Shown: positions 1 through 8,035 of the stretch, piece by piece
Layout of the letters: each line of letters opens with the position of its first letter
Position numbering within the stretch: the first letter of the stretch is position 1
Translations under genes and position numbers: made by a program
The notes under the pieces: generated by a model
Told to the model about the DNA's origin: nothing
The model's database searches: none
What the model saw: the letters and a program-made list of their open reading frames with translations, nothing else
Source: Proteocatella sphenisci DSM 23131
Lineage (GTDB): Bacteria; Bacillota; Clostridia; Peptostreptococcales; Filifactoraceae
DNA: 64,000 nucleotides
Assembly: GCF_000423525.1 (NCBI RefSeq)
Contig: NZ_AUID01000014.1
Coordinates: 1-64,000 of the forward strand
Reading direction: 5' to 3'

Positions 1-206
1 TAAAGCAATACTGCAAATAACATAATAGGGTTATAGCCTTTTCTTCCCTTGTTTGAGTATCTAGCCAGTAAGCTAGAAAAATCGAAATCCTCCAATACAT
101 TTATTAGGGTATAGACTGGATCGTCAGCAGGTAAACCTATTGTGTAAAGATTAAAATTAATAACCTGTTGTCCTTTTTCAAAAAATTGGTTATAATATTG
201 TTTCAT
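1..206 (-). CDS. Transposase, IS1182 family, N-terminal part (cut by window edge)
   Basis: The frame opens with ATG at 206-204 and runs off the left edge, giving 68 residues. The translation contains GLPADDPVYTLINVLED, then LLARYSNKGRKGYNPIMLFA. This is the N-terminal DUF772-type segment of IS1182/IS5-like DDE transposases, which mediates DNA binding. The catalytic DDE region would lie beyond the window, so it cannot be said whether the transposase is intact. No good ribosome binding site precedes the ATG, as is common for transposase genes. Confidence 0.75.
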   Translation of the reverse strand, partial: MKQYYNQFFEKGQQVINFNLYTIGLPADDPVYTLINVLEDFDFSSLLARYSNKGRKGYNPIMLFAVLL

Positions 207-335
207 GGGCAGTTATATTATAAAATATAACGGGAAAAGATGGCAATATTATTTTGTCATTTTTTTTTGTTTTTTTTGCATTAAAAAAAGCGAACTAGTC
301 GCTTTTTTCTTTGGGAGCTATTTCCCGACAGCCCC
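1..335 (-). mobile_element. End of an IS1182-type insertion sequence
   Basis: This is the 5' part of a transposase gene plus the terminal non-coding end of the element. The end is placed near 335, where the sequence reads GACAGCCCC (327-335). On the other strand this begins GGGGCTGTC, a terminus I recall for IS1182 relatives. The other end lies outside the window, so the terminal repeat and target duplication cannot be verified. A short palindrome at 284-308 (AAAAAGCGA / TCGCTTTTT around ACTAG) lies inside the element and can act as a terminator in both directions, as is common near IS ends. Confidence 0.6.
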
Positions 336-374
336 TTTGATTTATTTCATTGCACTATTTGTATTGCCGGGTAT

Positions 375-1907
375 TTATCCTAACTCATTAATCGCAATAT
401 GATACTTTGGATCTTCAATAATATTAATATCAACAACATTTTTTGAGTCTTTTATAAAGTCGTAGCATTCAGGGGTTAAATGTTTCAAATGAAGTGTCTT
501 CCCTTCTGCTTTGTACATCTCAGTAAGAGAATTTATAATATTAATTCCTGAATGATCAAAAATTCTTGCATTCAAGAAATCAATAACTACTTCTTTAGGG
601 TCTTTTGATACATCAAAACTTTCAATAAAGTTTCTTGCTGAACCAAAAAACAAGGCACCTCTTACCTGATAAACTTTAGTATCTTCTGAGCTGTTTGAAG
701 AAGTAATATCAATTCTTTTTCCTTTTTCCCAGGCAAATATAAGTGCTGAAACTATTACACCTGCTAATACCGCTATCGCAAGGTCTTCAACTATTGTTAT
801 CCCCGATACAAGCAATATTACAAAGCCGTCCGTTTTTTTGATATTTTTAATCATTTTAAATGTTGACCACTCAAAAGTTGCGATTACTACCATAAACATA
901 ACGCCTGTTAATGCTGCTATGGGAATCATTTCTATAAGCGATGAACCAAAAAGGATAAATCCTAATAAAAATAATGCTGCCGATATCCCGGATAATCTGT
1001 TGCGACCTCCAGAATTTACATTAATCATACTTTGGCCGATCATTGCACAACCACCCATTCCACCAAAGAAACCAGTTGCAATGTTAGCAAAGCCTTGTCC
1101 TATACATTCCTTATTACCGTGACCCCTTGTTTTTGTTATATCATCAATCAACGTTAAAGTCATTAAAGATTCTATAAGCCCTATGGCAGCTAATATTATT
1201 GCATAAGGGAATATTATTTTTATAGAATCAATGCTAAATGGTATATTAGGAACGTGAAACTTTGGAAAACCTCCGCCAACAGATGCAATGTCTCCAACGC
1301 TTTTAGTATCGATATTAAAGAGATTCACTAAAGCTGCAACAAATAAAATTGCAACCAGTGCAGATGGGATAGCCTTTGTTAACTTTGGAAGTAAATACAT
1401 AATGAGCATAGTCATTAGTACGAGGCCAACCATAACAAGGAGTTCCTTCCCATGCATCCATACAAGCGTGCCATTTACATCTATTACTTTAAACTGATTC
1501 AGTTGAGCTAAAAATATAACTATAGCAAGCCCATTAACAAACCCAAACATAACTGGAAGTGGAATTATCCTTATAAATTTACCTAATTTAAGCAAACCCA
1601 CAATTATTTGTATAATTCCCATTAAAACTACTGCACCAAAAAGATATTCAATTCCATTTTCTGATACAAGTTCTACCATTACAACTGCAAGCGCTCCTGT
1701 AGCACCTGAAATCATACCTGGTCTTCCTCCAAATATTGCAGTTATTAAACCAACCATAAAGGCGGCATACAACCCCACAAGTGGTTCAACTCCAGCAACA
1801 AAAGAAAATGCTACTGCTTCAGGAACAAGGGCTAATGCAACCGTTAATCCTGACAATAATTCATTCTTAATATTAATATTTTTACCTATTGATTCGCTTA
1901 TCAACAA
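375..1907 (-). CDS. SulP/SLC26-family anion transporter with STAS domain
   Basis: This 510-residue membrane protein is predicted to move inorganic anions such as sulfate or bicarbonate across the cytoplasmic membrane. The N-terminal half carries the SulP signature region (residues about 20-80, including GGRPGMISGATGALAVV), and about ten to twelve hydrophobic segments run to residue 400. The last 100 residues form a STAS domain with DHSGIN, where the serine is phosphorylated in anti-sigma-factor antagonist relatives. The start appears to be TTG, at 1907 or one codon later, because GGAGG lies six to nine bases upstream and no ATG fits. The transported ion cannot be deduced. It stands alone beside the IS end and no operon partner is visible. 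Confidence 0.85.
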   Translation of the reverse strand: MLISESIGKNINIKNELLSGLTVALALVPEAVAFSFVAGVEPLVGLYAAFMVGLITAIFGGRPGMISGATGALAVVMVELVSENGIEYLFGAVVLMGIIQIIVGLLKLGKFIRIIPLPVMFGFVNGLAIVIFLAQLNQFKVIDVNGTLVWMHGKELLVMVGLVLMTMLIMYLLPKLTKAIPSALVAILFVAALVNLFNIDTKSVGDIASVGGGFPKFHVPNIPFSIDSIKIIFPYAIILAAIGLIESLMTLTLIDDITKTRGHGNKECIGQGFANIATGFFGGMGGCAMIGQSMINVNSGGRNRLSGISAALFLLGFILFGSSLIEMIPIAALTGVMFMVVIATFEWSTFKMIKNIKKTDGFVILLVSGITIVEDLAIAVLAGVIVSALIFAWEKGKRIDITSSNSSEDTKVYQVRGALFFGSARNFIESFDVSKDPKEVVIDFLNARIFDHSGINIINSLTEMYKAEGKTLHLKHLTPECYDFIKDSKNVVDINIIEDPKYHIAINELG

Positions 1908-2014
1908 TTTTTACCTCCGTAATTTTAAAATACATGAAGTAAAAGTATACCACACAGTAGACTTCAGTGGAAGCGAATAAATATATATACACTTAAAAAC
2001 AAATCAATTTATAC

Positions 2015-2863
2015 TTAGTGAATAAGTGAGTTAACTTGTTCAATGTTGCGTACCCTTTTTACAATTGGAGTAGGATCATTTTGGTATAACCAAGTGCGGT
2101 TGTTAAAAGATACCTTGTTTTTATTCTGATACAAAATACCAAGAGCATATTTCTCTGTATCAAGAGCTTTTGCCATAGCAGCTGCGAAATCGCTGGAGTC
2201 ATAAGACTCATCTAGGTTGTAACTGTTGTCTTTGTACCATTTGAAGGTGTTTGTTTTATTAAAAGTAACACAAGGTTGGAATATATCAACTAATGCATAA
2301 CCATCATGCTCAATTGCCGCTTTGAGTACTTTTTTAACAGTAGGAATATCTCCTGAAAAGACACGGGCAACAAAAGTGGCTCCAAGGCTCAGTGCAAGGG
2401 GCATAGGATTAAAGGGCTCGTTGATAACCCCGTTGACTTGTATCGGAGTCTTAAAGTTAATCTCGCTCGTCGGCGCTGCCTGACCTTTGGTTAATCCGTA
2501 AACCATGTTGTCATGGACTATGTGCACAATGTCTGGGTTACGCCTTATATTGTGAATAAAGTGATTTCCCCCCTCGCCGTACATATCGCCGTCACCGCCT
2601 TCTGCAATGACAGTAAGCTCGGGATTAGCTGATTTGATGGCAACGGCAACTGGCAGTCCTCTGCCGTGAAGACCATTAAAGAAATTGGAGTTCACATACT
2701 GAGGCATTTTTGCTGCCTGCCCTATGCCAGAGGAGAGGACAACTTTTGTTGGATCGAGATTAAGTTCCTGAAGGGCCTCTATTAAGGCTTTTCTTATGCT
2801 GAAATTACCGCAACCGGGACACCATGCTATATCAATACTTTCATCAAATTCAAAATTAGCCAT
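2015..2863 (-). CDS. 2-oxoacid:ferredoxin oxidoreductase, beta (thiamine diphosphate) subunit
   Basis: This 282-residue catalytic subunit pairs with the gene just upstream to oxidise a 2-oxoacid to its acyl-CoA, reducing ferredoxin. It begins MANFEFDE, then has WCPGCGN, the cluster/TPP cysteine motif of KorB-type subunits. GDGDMYGEGGNHFIHNIRRN follows as the thiamine diphosphate/Mg motif. A longer in-frame reading goes back to 2923, but the ATG at 2863 is preceded by GGAGGAGG at proper spacing. It overlaps the alpha stop by one base (TAATG), which implies translational coupling. No extra ferredoxin subunit is encoded here. The substrate (2-oxoglutarate, pyruvate or a branched-chain oxoacid) is not certain. 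Confidence 0.88.
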   Translation of the reverse strand: MANFEFDESIDIAWCPGCGNFSIRKALIEALQELNLDPTKVVLSSGIGQAAKMPQYVNSNFFNGLHGRGLPVAVAIKSANPELTVIAEGGDGDMYGEGGNHFIHNIRRNPDIVHIVHDNMVYGLTKGQAAPTSEINFKTPIQVNGVINEPFNPMPLALSLGATFVARVFSGDIPTVKKVLKAAIEHDGYALVDIFQPCVTFNKTNTFKWYKDNSYNLDESYDSSDFAAAMAKALDTEKYALGILYQNKNKVSFNNRTWLYQNDPTPIVKRVRNIEQVNSLIH

Positions 2864-4551
2864 TATAGAACCTCCTCCATATAAGTTGCAACATCTTCTA
2901 TCGAAAATGGTGCGCCGTTGCATTTTAATAAATTATCAGTTACCTTAATGTCTAGTTCGAGCTTCAATAGACCTGCGAATTGGGCTGTAGCATTATTTTC
3001 AACATTAATGATCCTCTTGGCTTTATCGAAATATTTTTTAATGTCTGGATGAAGAGGGAAAGGTTGTTTGATGTATAAAAATGCTGTGTCTTTCAAACCT
3101 TTATTATCGACATATTCTTTTAAAACACCATAAGTAGAACCCCACCCTACAATCAGATTAATGTAGTCATCGGGTCCTATAAGTTCAGGCATTTCATAAT
3201 CATCTAATATCATCGATATTTTAGAGAGTCGTTTATCATTCATCTGAATTCTTATGTTAAAATCTTCGGTAATGAGGCCATCTTCTGTATGTTCATCACT
3301 ATCACATTTGACCAGGCCCTTGCCACTGCCTGGTATAGCTCTTGGAGAAATTCCGTTTTCAGTTAGCTTGTAGCGCTTATAATTTGCGTCACTCTTGACT
3401 ACAAATGACTCTAAATATTTGCCATCTAATTCGAAGGGAGCCATCTGAAATTTTGAGTCCAATAAAAACTGGTCAGACAGAATAAAAGTAGGAATCTGGT
3501 ATTTATCAGCCATATAAAATGCTTTCTGAGATAATACAATAGCATCCTCCATAGTCCCTGGTGCATAAATCACCCTTGGAAACTCGCCGTGTCCTGCATA
3601 AACTACCAAGTTTAGGTCTTGCTGAGCAGTTCTTGTCGGAAGTCCGGTTCCAGGGCCAGGGCGCTGACCTATATGAGTAACACAAGGGGTTTCAGTAACG
3701 CCAGACAAACTAACTGCTTCTTGCATCAGAGCGAAACCACCACCAGAGGTTGTTACCAGTGCGCGCGCCCCAGCGTACCAAGCCCCAATCGCCATATTGA
3801 GAGCTGCTATTTCATCTTCTGCCTGCTCGACAAAAACACCAAACTCATTAGATTTGCTGGCCAAATAGGTCATGACGCCAGTGCCAGGAGACATTGGGTA
3901 TGAAGCTATGAAATTACAGCCACCACCAAGTGATCCTATGCCAATAGCTTCAGATCCTGTAAGAATTTTCATATGGTCTGTTTTTTGAGTTAGCAAGTCA
4001 TGGAAAGACTGATATGGAATTCCTATATCAAAACCAATATCAAAAGCTTTTATGTTGCCAAGCTGAACATTTTCATTTTTAGCGGAGAATCTTTCTGAAA
4101 TCAAAGTATGACAATAGTCTACATCGAGATTAAGAATGCCAGCAATCTGTCCGAAAAGCAGGGTGTTACTAAAGAGCACACTACCAGCACTAGATGCATA
4201 ATCTGTTAACGGCAAAGGAATGAATTGATCAGATAATCTTTCATGGTCCTTCTCGGTTATGAAATTAACCTCGCCGAAAATTTTGGAATTAGAATCGATG
4301 CGGTCCTTTAAACGGTACAAGCTATCATTGTTCAGCAAGTATAAAAAATCAATATGCTCTTTATAGGCATAAACTGGACTGTTGCTGACCCTTATTTCAA
4401 GTGAATTATTTCCGCCTCTTACTCTACTCATTACTTCTGTAGTTGCGAATACATAGTAAGTTTGTGATATTGCTCTTACCAAAAAATCTTCAATAGTAGC
4501 AAGGCCCTGCCCTGCTTCGCCTGAAATCACAATTGTTATTTCTTTTTTCAT
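2863..4551 (-). CDS. 2-oxoacid:ferredoxin oxidoreductase, fused gamma-alpha subunit
   Basis: The protein has 562 residues. The first 180 form the gamma domain (ITIVISGEAGQGL, then EVMSRVRGGNNSLEIR). The rest is the alpha subunit, with GGGCNFIASYPMSPGTG, VFVEQAEDEIAALNMAIGA and HIGQRPGPGTGLPTRTAQQD. This gamma-alpha fusion is the layout of KorA/VorA-type enzymes that work with a separate KorB-type beta, encoded immediately downstream. The complex would act in the cytoplasm during amino acid fermentation, taking the 2-oxoacids left by transamination or deamination. AAGGAGG precedes the ATG. It is distinct from the single-chain pyruvate enzyme at 22515-26042, so the organism has at least two such systems. 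Confidence 0.88.
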   Translation of the reverse strand: MKKEITIVISGEAGQGLATIEDFLVRAISQTYYVFATTEVMSRVRGGNNSLEIRVSNSPVYAYKEHIDFLYLLNNDSLYRLKDRIDSNSKIFGEVNFITEKDHERLSDQFIPLPLTDYASSAGSVLFSNTLLFGQIAGILNLDVDYCHTLISERFSAKNENVQLGNIKAFDIGFDIGIPYQSFHDLLTQKTDHMKILTGSEAIGIGSLGGGCNFIASYPMSPGTGVMTYLASKSNEFGVFVEQAEDEIAALNMAIGAWYAGARALVTTSGGGFALMQEAVSLSGVTETPCVTHIGQRPGPGTGLPTRTAQQDLNLVVYAGHGEFPRVIYAPGTMEDAIVLSQKAFYMADKYQIPTFILSDQFLLDSKFQMAPFELDGKYLESFVVKSDANYKRYKLTENGISPRAIPGSGKGLVKCDSDEHTEDGLITEDFNIRIQMNDKRLSKISMILDDYEMPELIGPDDYINLIVGWGSTYGVLKEYVDNKGLKDTAFLYIKQPFPLHPDIKKYFDKAKRIINVENNATAQFAGLLKLELDIKVTDNLLKCNGAPFSIEDVATYMEEVL

Positions 4552-4596
4552 AGTACCTCCTTGAATGCTAAATTTGTAAAACGCATTTTTAGCAGC

Positions 4597-5070
4597 TTAA
4601 TATTCTTCGCGAACTCCAAATTCTGCGGCCTCTACCCATTCATCAGGGCGTCTCACCATTTTAATTATTTCTTCAATCAATTTATAATGATCTTCTTCTT
4701 GTTTAATAAGAAACTCAAAAAAAACCTTGTCGTCGTTAGATTCAGATAAAAGTTTTTTATAAAGATCTATGCTTTGCTTTTCCATCTCCAAAGCTTTTAC
4801 ATATGCATTGATTTGCTCAGGAGTACTTTTCTTAAAATCTAAGCCAGTAACATCGCTGAAAACATTTTTTGAGCTGTTTATGTCTTTTTCATCTGGAATA
4901 AAATCCCTGCCGGCTTGCTTTTCTTTAATTATTTTAGCATGCCTTTTTTCTTCTTCCGCAAGAGATATAAATACCGGGTAAAGCTTGTTATCCTTATTTT
5001 CCGCTGCTTGCTCCCTGTAAAACATCTCGCCGTCTACTTCCATCTTAATTGCATATTCCAAACTGTTCAT
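4597..5070 (-). CDS. Ferritin-like diiron protein (rubrerythrin-type domain)
   Basis: This 157-residue four-helix protein shows two ferritin-like half sites: an early glutamate helix (residues 1-25), EEEKRHAKII near 38-47, EMEKQSIDLYKKL near 94-106, and KQEEDHYKLIEEII near 120-135. Paired E-x-x-H motifs are the usual ligands of a diiron centre. Unlike classical rubrerythrin, no C-terminal CxxC rubredoxin domain follows; it ends with acidic residues and REEY. Relatives reduce peroxide or store iron in anaerobes, but the exact role is not deducible. AAAGGAGG precedes the ATG. It lies 45 bases upstream of the oxidoreductase pair on the same strand and could be cotranscribed with it. Confidence 0.82.
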   Translation of the reverse strand: MNSLEYAIKMEVDGEMFYREQAAENKDNKLYPVFISLAEEEKRHAKIIKEKQAGRDFIPDEKDINSSKNVFSDVTGLDFKKSTPEQINAYVKALEMEKQSIDLYKKLLSESNDDKVFFEFLIKQEEDHYKLIEEIIKMVRRPDEWVEAAEFGVREEY

Positions 5071-5214
5071 AATAAAGCCTCCTTTATTTTTTTATAAAAA
5101 ATACTTATCTATCATAAGCATAGAGACAAATCATCTATGCCTTTAAATAATAAAATGTATTTACCTATCCCTACATTCTTACCCATTTAAAAAAACAAAA
5201 AACATTAGAATGAG

Positions 5215-5280
5215 TTATTTCATGCACAAAAAAGCCCCTTTAATCAATAGATTCAAGAGGTTTTTTTGTGCATGAAATAA
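5215..5280 (-). terminator. Long hairpin after the YczE-like gene
   Basis: The arms TTATTTCATGCACAAAAAA (5215-5233) and its complement (to 5280) form a near-perfect 19-bp stem. They enclose a second pair, CCCCTTT against AAGAGG. It lies just past the stop of the gene ending at 5299, so it probably terminates that transcript, and it may work in both directions. The loop, AATCAATAGATTCAAGAGGT, closely resembles the ssrA terminator loop at 13419-13440. Confidence 0.7.
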
Positions 5281-5298
5281 TTTAAAATCATATCAATA

Positions 5299-5928
5299 TT
5301 ACTTAAGATCAGTTATTGTTTTCTTTCCATATCGAAATGGTATTGCTACGTTTTTATTAAAAAAAGCAATAATTGGTCCCATAAATAATGCAGTTATCAC
5401 TGTGCCCACACCAACTGTTGCACCTAGGAAAAAACCTGTTACTGTACAAACTAAGTCTGTTCCCATGCGACAGTATTGAAATTTCCCGATTTTCTTTTCT
5501 TCCATGATTAATGCAACGGCATCATAAGTAGAAACACCCATGTCCCCCGTAAAGTACATTGCTGAACCAAAACAAATAATAACTATCCCTGCAATCAGTG
5601 CAATGATTCGGATAATTAATATAGGATCTGGTATCCAGGCATTAAACATCCATGATGAGAATTGAACTACGTATCCAAGCAAAAAAATATTGATTAAAGT
5701 CCCTAATCCAATTTTCGATTTATCAATAAAAAATATTCCTATTAGCATCAATAAATTCACAATAGTATAAAAAGTCCCATAACCAATGGGTGTATGCATC
5801 CAAATACCATGTGCCAATACTTGAAATGGATCCATACCAAATAGTGCCAAGTTAAAAATCCCAACACTAAAACCAGAAATTAAAACTCCTGCAATCGTCA
5901 TGAAAATTCGTCTTTGTGTTTCATTCAT
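5299..5928 (-). CDS. YczE/YyaS/YitT-family membrane protein
   Basis: This 209-residue polytopic membrane protein has about five hydrophobic segments. It carries the family's N-terminal pattern GVLISGFSVGIFNLALFGMDPFQ and the later YFTGDMGVSTYDAVALIMEEK. Homologues (for example Bacillus YczE) are widespread but without a settled biochemical activity; some sit next to transcriptional regulators or transport genes. GGAG sits at good distance before the ATG. It is flanked by a strong hairpin downstream and a 150-base gap upstream, so it is probably a single-gene transcript. Confidence 0.8.
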   Translation of the reverse strand: MNETQRRIFMTIAGVLISGFSVGIFNLALFGMDPFQVLAHGIWMHTPIGYGTFYTIVNLLMLIGIFFIDKSKIGLGTLINIFLLGYVVQFSSWMFNAWIPDPILIIRIIALIAGIVIICFGSAMYFTGDMGVSTYDAVALIMEEKKIGKFQYCRMGTDLVCTVTGFFLGATVGVGTVITALFMGPIIAFFNKNVAIPFRYGKKTITDLK

Positions 5929-6076
5929 ATAAAATTCTCCTATAAAAACATTGCTATATAATGTTATTAACTTTTAGGTGTTATTTAATTCATTATAACA
6001 TAAACTTTTGGAATTAATACCCAATATATTGACCATTAAAAGAGCTTTTAAACTCAACTCTATCTAGGAAGTTATA

Positions 6077-7192
6077 TTAATGATATTGTTTAATAAACGT
6101 TCTATCAATCCAATCTTTAACATACCAAGAAATCCTACCAGTTTTAAAAAGTTTTTTATAAGAAGCTATGGCGGTTTTATTCCCTAATGAAATAATTGAC
6201 AGATAGTTTTTTTGAGGAACATATTTCTCTAATTCCTCATTATCAACTATATGTTTAATGTTTTTCCATAAAATCGGGGCTTCCCTAATAGCATAAACAC
6301 CTACTTTTTTCACATAATCATAGTTTTCAAATTTTATACAATCCCCCGCTCCCAAAATATAAGGAAACTCTATATTTTGCAAATAATCATTTACTACCAT
6401 ATATCCTTTATCATCTACACAAAATCCAGATTCTCTGTATAATGGATGAGATAAAGATCCTGTTGCTAACAACAATAAATCATACTTTATTTTAAAACCA
6501 GATTGCATAAGTATATAATTTTTTTCAATAAGATTGGCACGTTGATTTATTATCAATTTAATTTCATTTCTTTTAAATAAATCAACAGTTTTATGCTCCA
6601 CTCCTTTTGCATATCCTTTCAAAATATCGCTGTTAGAATTAACAATTGATATAGAATATTTCTTGTTTTCCTTAATGCCCAGAGCTCTTATTGCTAAAGC
6701 GATTTCTACCCCCGCCGCCCCAGCACCAACCACGACCACGTTATATAAATCAACAGGAGCATCTATGAGTATCTTTTTTATAATCTTTAGATTACTCAAA
6801 GGTTTTATTAAATGAGCAAAGTCTCTTGCACCATGAATCTGACTTCCAGAAATATCAGACCCAGTGTCTACCGATAGAATGTCAAATTTATATATTTCAC
6901 CTGATGCTGTTTCTAAGGTTTTAGCAGCAGGATTGATCAATATAACAGTATCTTTAATAAAAATAACAGCACTTTTTGAGCAAATCCTGGGCAAGTCTAC
7001 TGTAAAATCTTTTTCTGTATAAGTACCTTCAATGTAGCCCGAAGCCATGCCTGAATAATATTGCTTAGACTCACTTGAAATAAGAACGGTTCTGTAACCT
7101 TTTAGCTTATCAGAAATCATTTGTTTTATTAAATAGAGATGAGCATGTCCCCCACCAACTAATATTAATGTTTTTAATTTATTTTCATACAT
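6077..7192 (-). CDS. FAD/NAD(P)-dependent oxidoreductase (NDH-2/SelD-associated flavoprotein type)
   Basis: The protein has 371 residues. LILVGGGHAHLYLIKQ at the N-terminus is an FAD-binding Rossmann motif, followed by YYSGMASGYIEG. A second Rossmann motif, VVVVGAGAAGVEIALA, sits near residue 160, and GAGDCIKF near 300 is the usual FAD closing motif. The GGGHAH...YSGM combination is known from the flavoprotein module fused to selenophosphate synthetase in some bacteria, and from type-II NADH dehydrogenase relatives; here it stands alone. I chose the ATG at 7192 because AGAGG lies nine bases upstream; a reading from 7222 has no such support. Substrate unknown. It is the last core-like gene before the ssrA-linked accessory zone. 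Confidence 0.75.
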   Translation of the reverse strand: MYENKLKTLILVGGGHAHLYLIKQMISDKLKGYRTVLISSESKQYYSGMASGYIEGTYTEKDFTVDLPRICSKSAVIFIKDTVILINPAAKTLETASGEIYKFDILSVDTGSDISGSQIHGARDFAHLIKPLSNLKIIKKILIDAPVDLYNVVVVGAGAAGVEIALAIRALGIKENKKYSISIVNSNSDILKGYAKGVEHKTVDLFKRNEIKLIINQRANLIEKNYILMQSGFKIKYDLLLLATGSLSHPLYRESGFCVDDKGYMVVNDYLQNIEFPYILGAGDCIKFENYDYVKKVGVYAIREAPILWKNIKHIVDNEELEKYVPQKNYLSIISLGNKTAIASYKKLFKTGRISWYVKDWIDRTFIKQYH

Positions 7193-7211
7193 AAATCTGT
7201 TCCTCTCTCGT

Positions 7212-7310
7212 TTGCAAATCAAGGTATAAAAAACTCCTTAAATCGATAAATTCAAGAAGTCTAATGTTTTGAAATTTGAGGAAAGTAAATCTCGATCAGT
7301 ACGATTAGTT
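7212..7310. repeat. Decayed ssrA-end repeat, leftmost copy
   Basis: The stretch aligns with the ssrA terminator and 3' end at 13400-13480: a run of A, then AATCGATAAATTCAAGAAG and TAATG, then GAGGAAAG in place of GTGGAAATG. By eye about two thirds of positions match over 55 bases, so it is the most diverged copy. It fills the gap between the flavoprotein gene and the transglycosylase gene and marks the left edge of the accessory zone. Confidence 0.5.
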
Positions 7311-7311
7311 G

Positions 7312-8007
7312 TTAATAAAGTACTTGAATTTTATTCCTAAACAATTCATCTGAATGTTGTTGATGTAATGAATTGTTCATTTGGACTTTTAAATACTCAA
7401 TAAAAAGTAAATAATCATCATTGGAAAATTCGGAAAAATCATAAATTCCTTCCGTAATTTTATTTAAAATATCTGAAGTGTTTTTTATAGCAGAAAAACC
7501 AGGTGTATCCATACTTTCTTTAGTGTAGGCCATCACTCTTTCAATATAATTTTTTGTTTCTTGAAAAGGTGGTACTCCGCCGTACTTTGCAACATTTCCA
7601 CTACCTGCATTATAGGCTGCCAGGGCAAGTGTTATATTGCCATCGTATTTTTCTATCAATCCGCTCAGGTATTTTGCTCCACCCATGATATTTTGCTCAG
7701 CATCAAAGGAGTCTTTTACCCCTAGATACTCTGCTGTTTTTGGCATTAGCTGCATAACACCTATAGCACCCGAGTGGGAAACTGCTTTTTCATTGAAGTT
7801 AGATTCTGCTTTTGCAACAGCTTTTAATAAGTTTACAGGAACCTCATATTGCTTTGATGCTTTTTGAAAAATCGAATCCATAGATATTGAAGTACTTGTT
7901 TTTTCAGAAAATATATCTGAAAAACCTGCAGGTTTTGATGTGGTTTTTTGTGTAGTACTAAAACTTAAGTCCATTATTGTTTTTTGATTATTTTGAATTG
8001 GAAACAT
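7312..8007 (-). CDS. Lytic transglycosylase, SLT domain
   Basis: This 231-residue peptidoglycan-cleaving enzyme has its SLT lysozyme-like domain at about residues 52-165: AVAKAESNF with the catalytic Glu68, then GAIGVMQLMPKTAEYLGV and LALAAYNAGSGNVAKYGG. These are the standard motifs of the Slt/MltC fold. No signal peptide is visible; the first 45 residues are polar and rich in Ser/Thr. Export may use another route, or the protein may belong to an envelope-spanning apparatus. The ATG at 8007 follows AGGAG at seven bases and is preferred over an in-frame TTG at 8046 inside the chemoreceptor gene. It lies 28 bases after that gene and is probably cotranscribed with it. Confidence 0.85.
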   Translation of the reverse strand: MFPIQNNQKTIMDLSFSTTQKTTSKPAGFSDIFSEKTSTSISMDSIFQKASKQYEVPVNLLKAVAKAESNFNEKAVSHSGAIGVMQLMPKTAEYLGVKDSFDAEQNIMGGAKYLSGLIEKYDGNITLALAAYNAGSGNVAKYGGVPPFQETKNYIERVMAYTKESMDTPGFSAIKNTSDILNKITEGIYDFSEFSNDDYLLFIEYLKVQMNNSLHQQHSDELFRNKIQVLY

Positions 8008-8035
8008 TTTTTTACTCCTACCTTTATATGTTTTT

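Noticed and set aside
205-402. 65-codon frame on the plus strand at the IS end
   Set aside because: It runs through the IS terminus and the hairpin in antisense to the transposase start and has no ribosome binding site.
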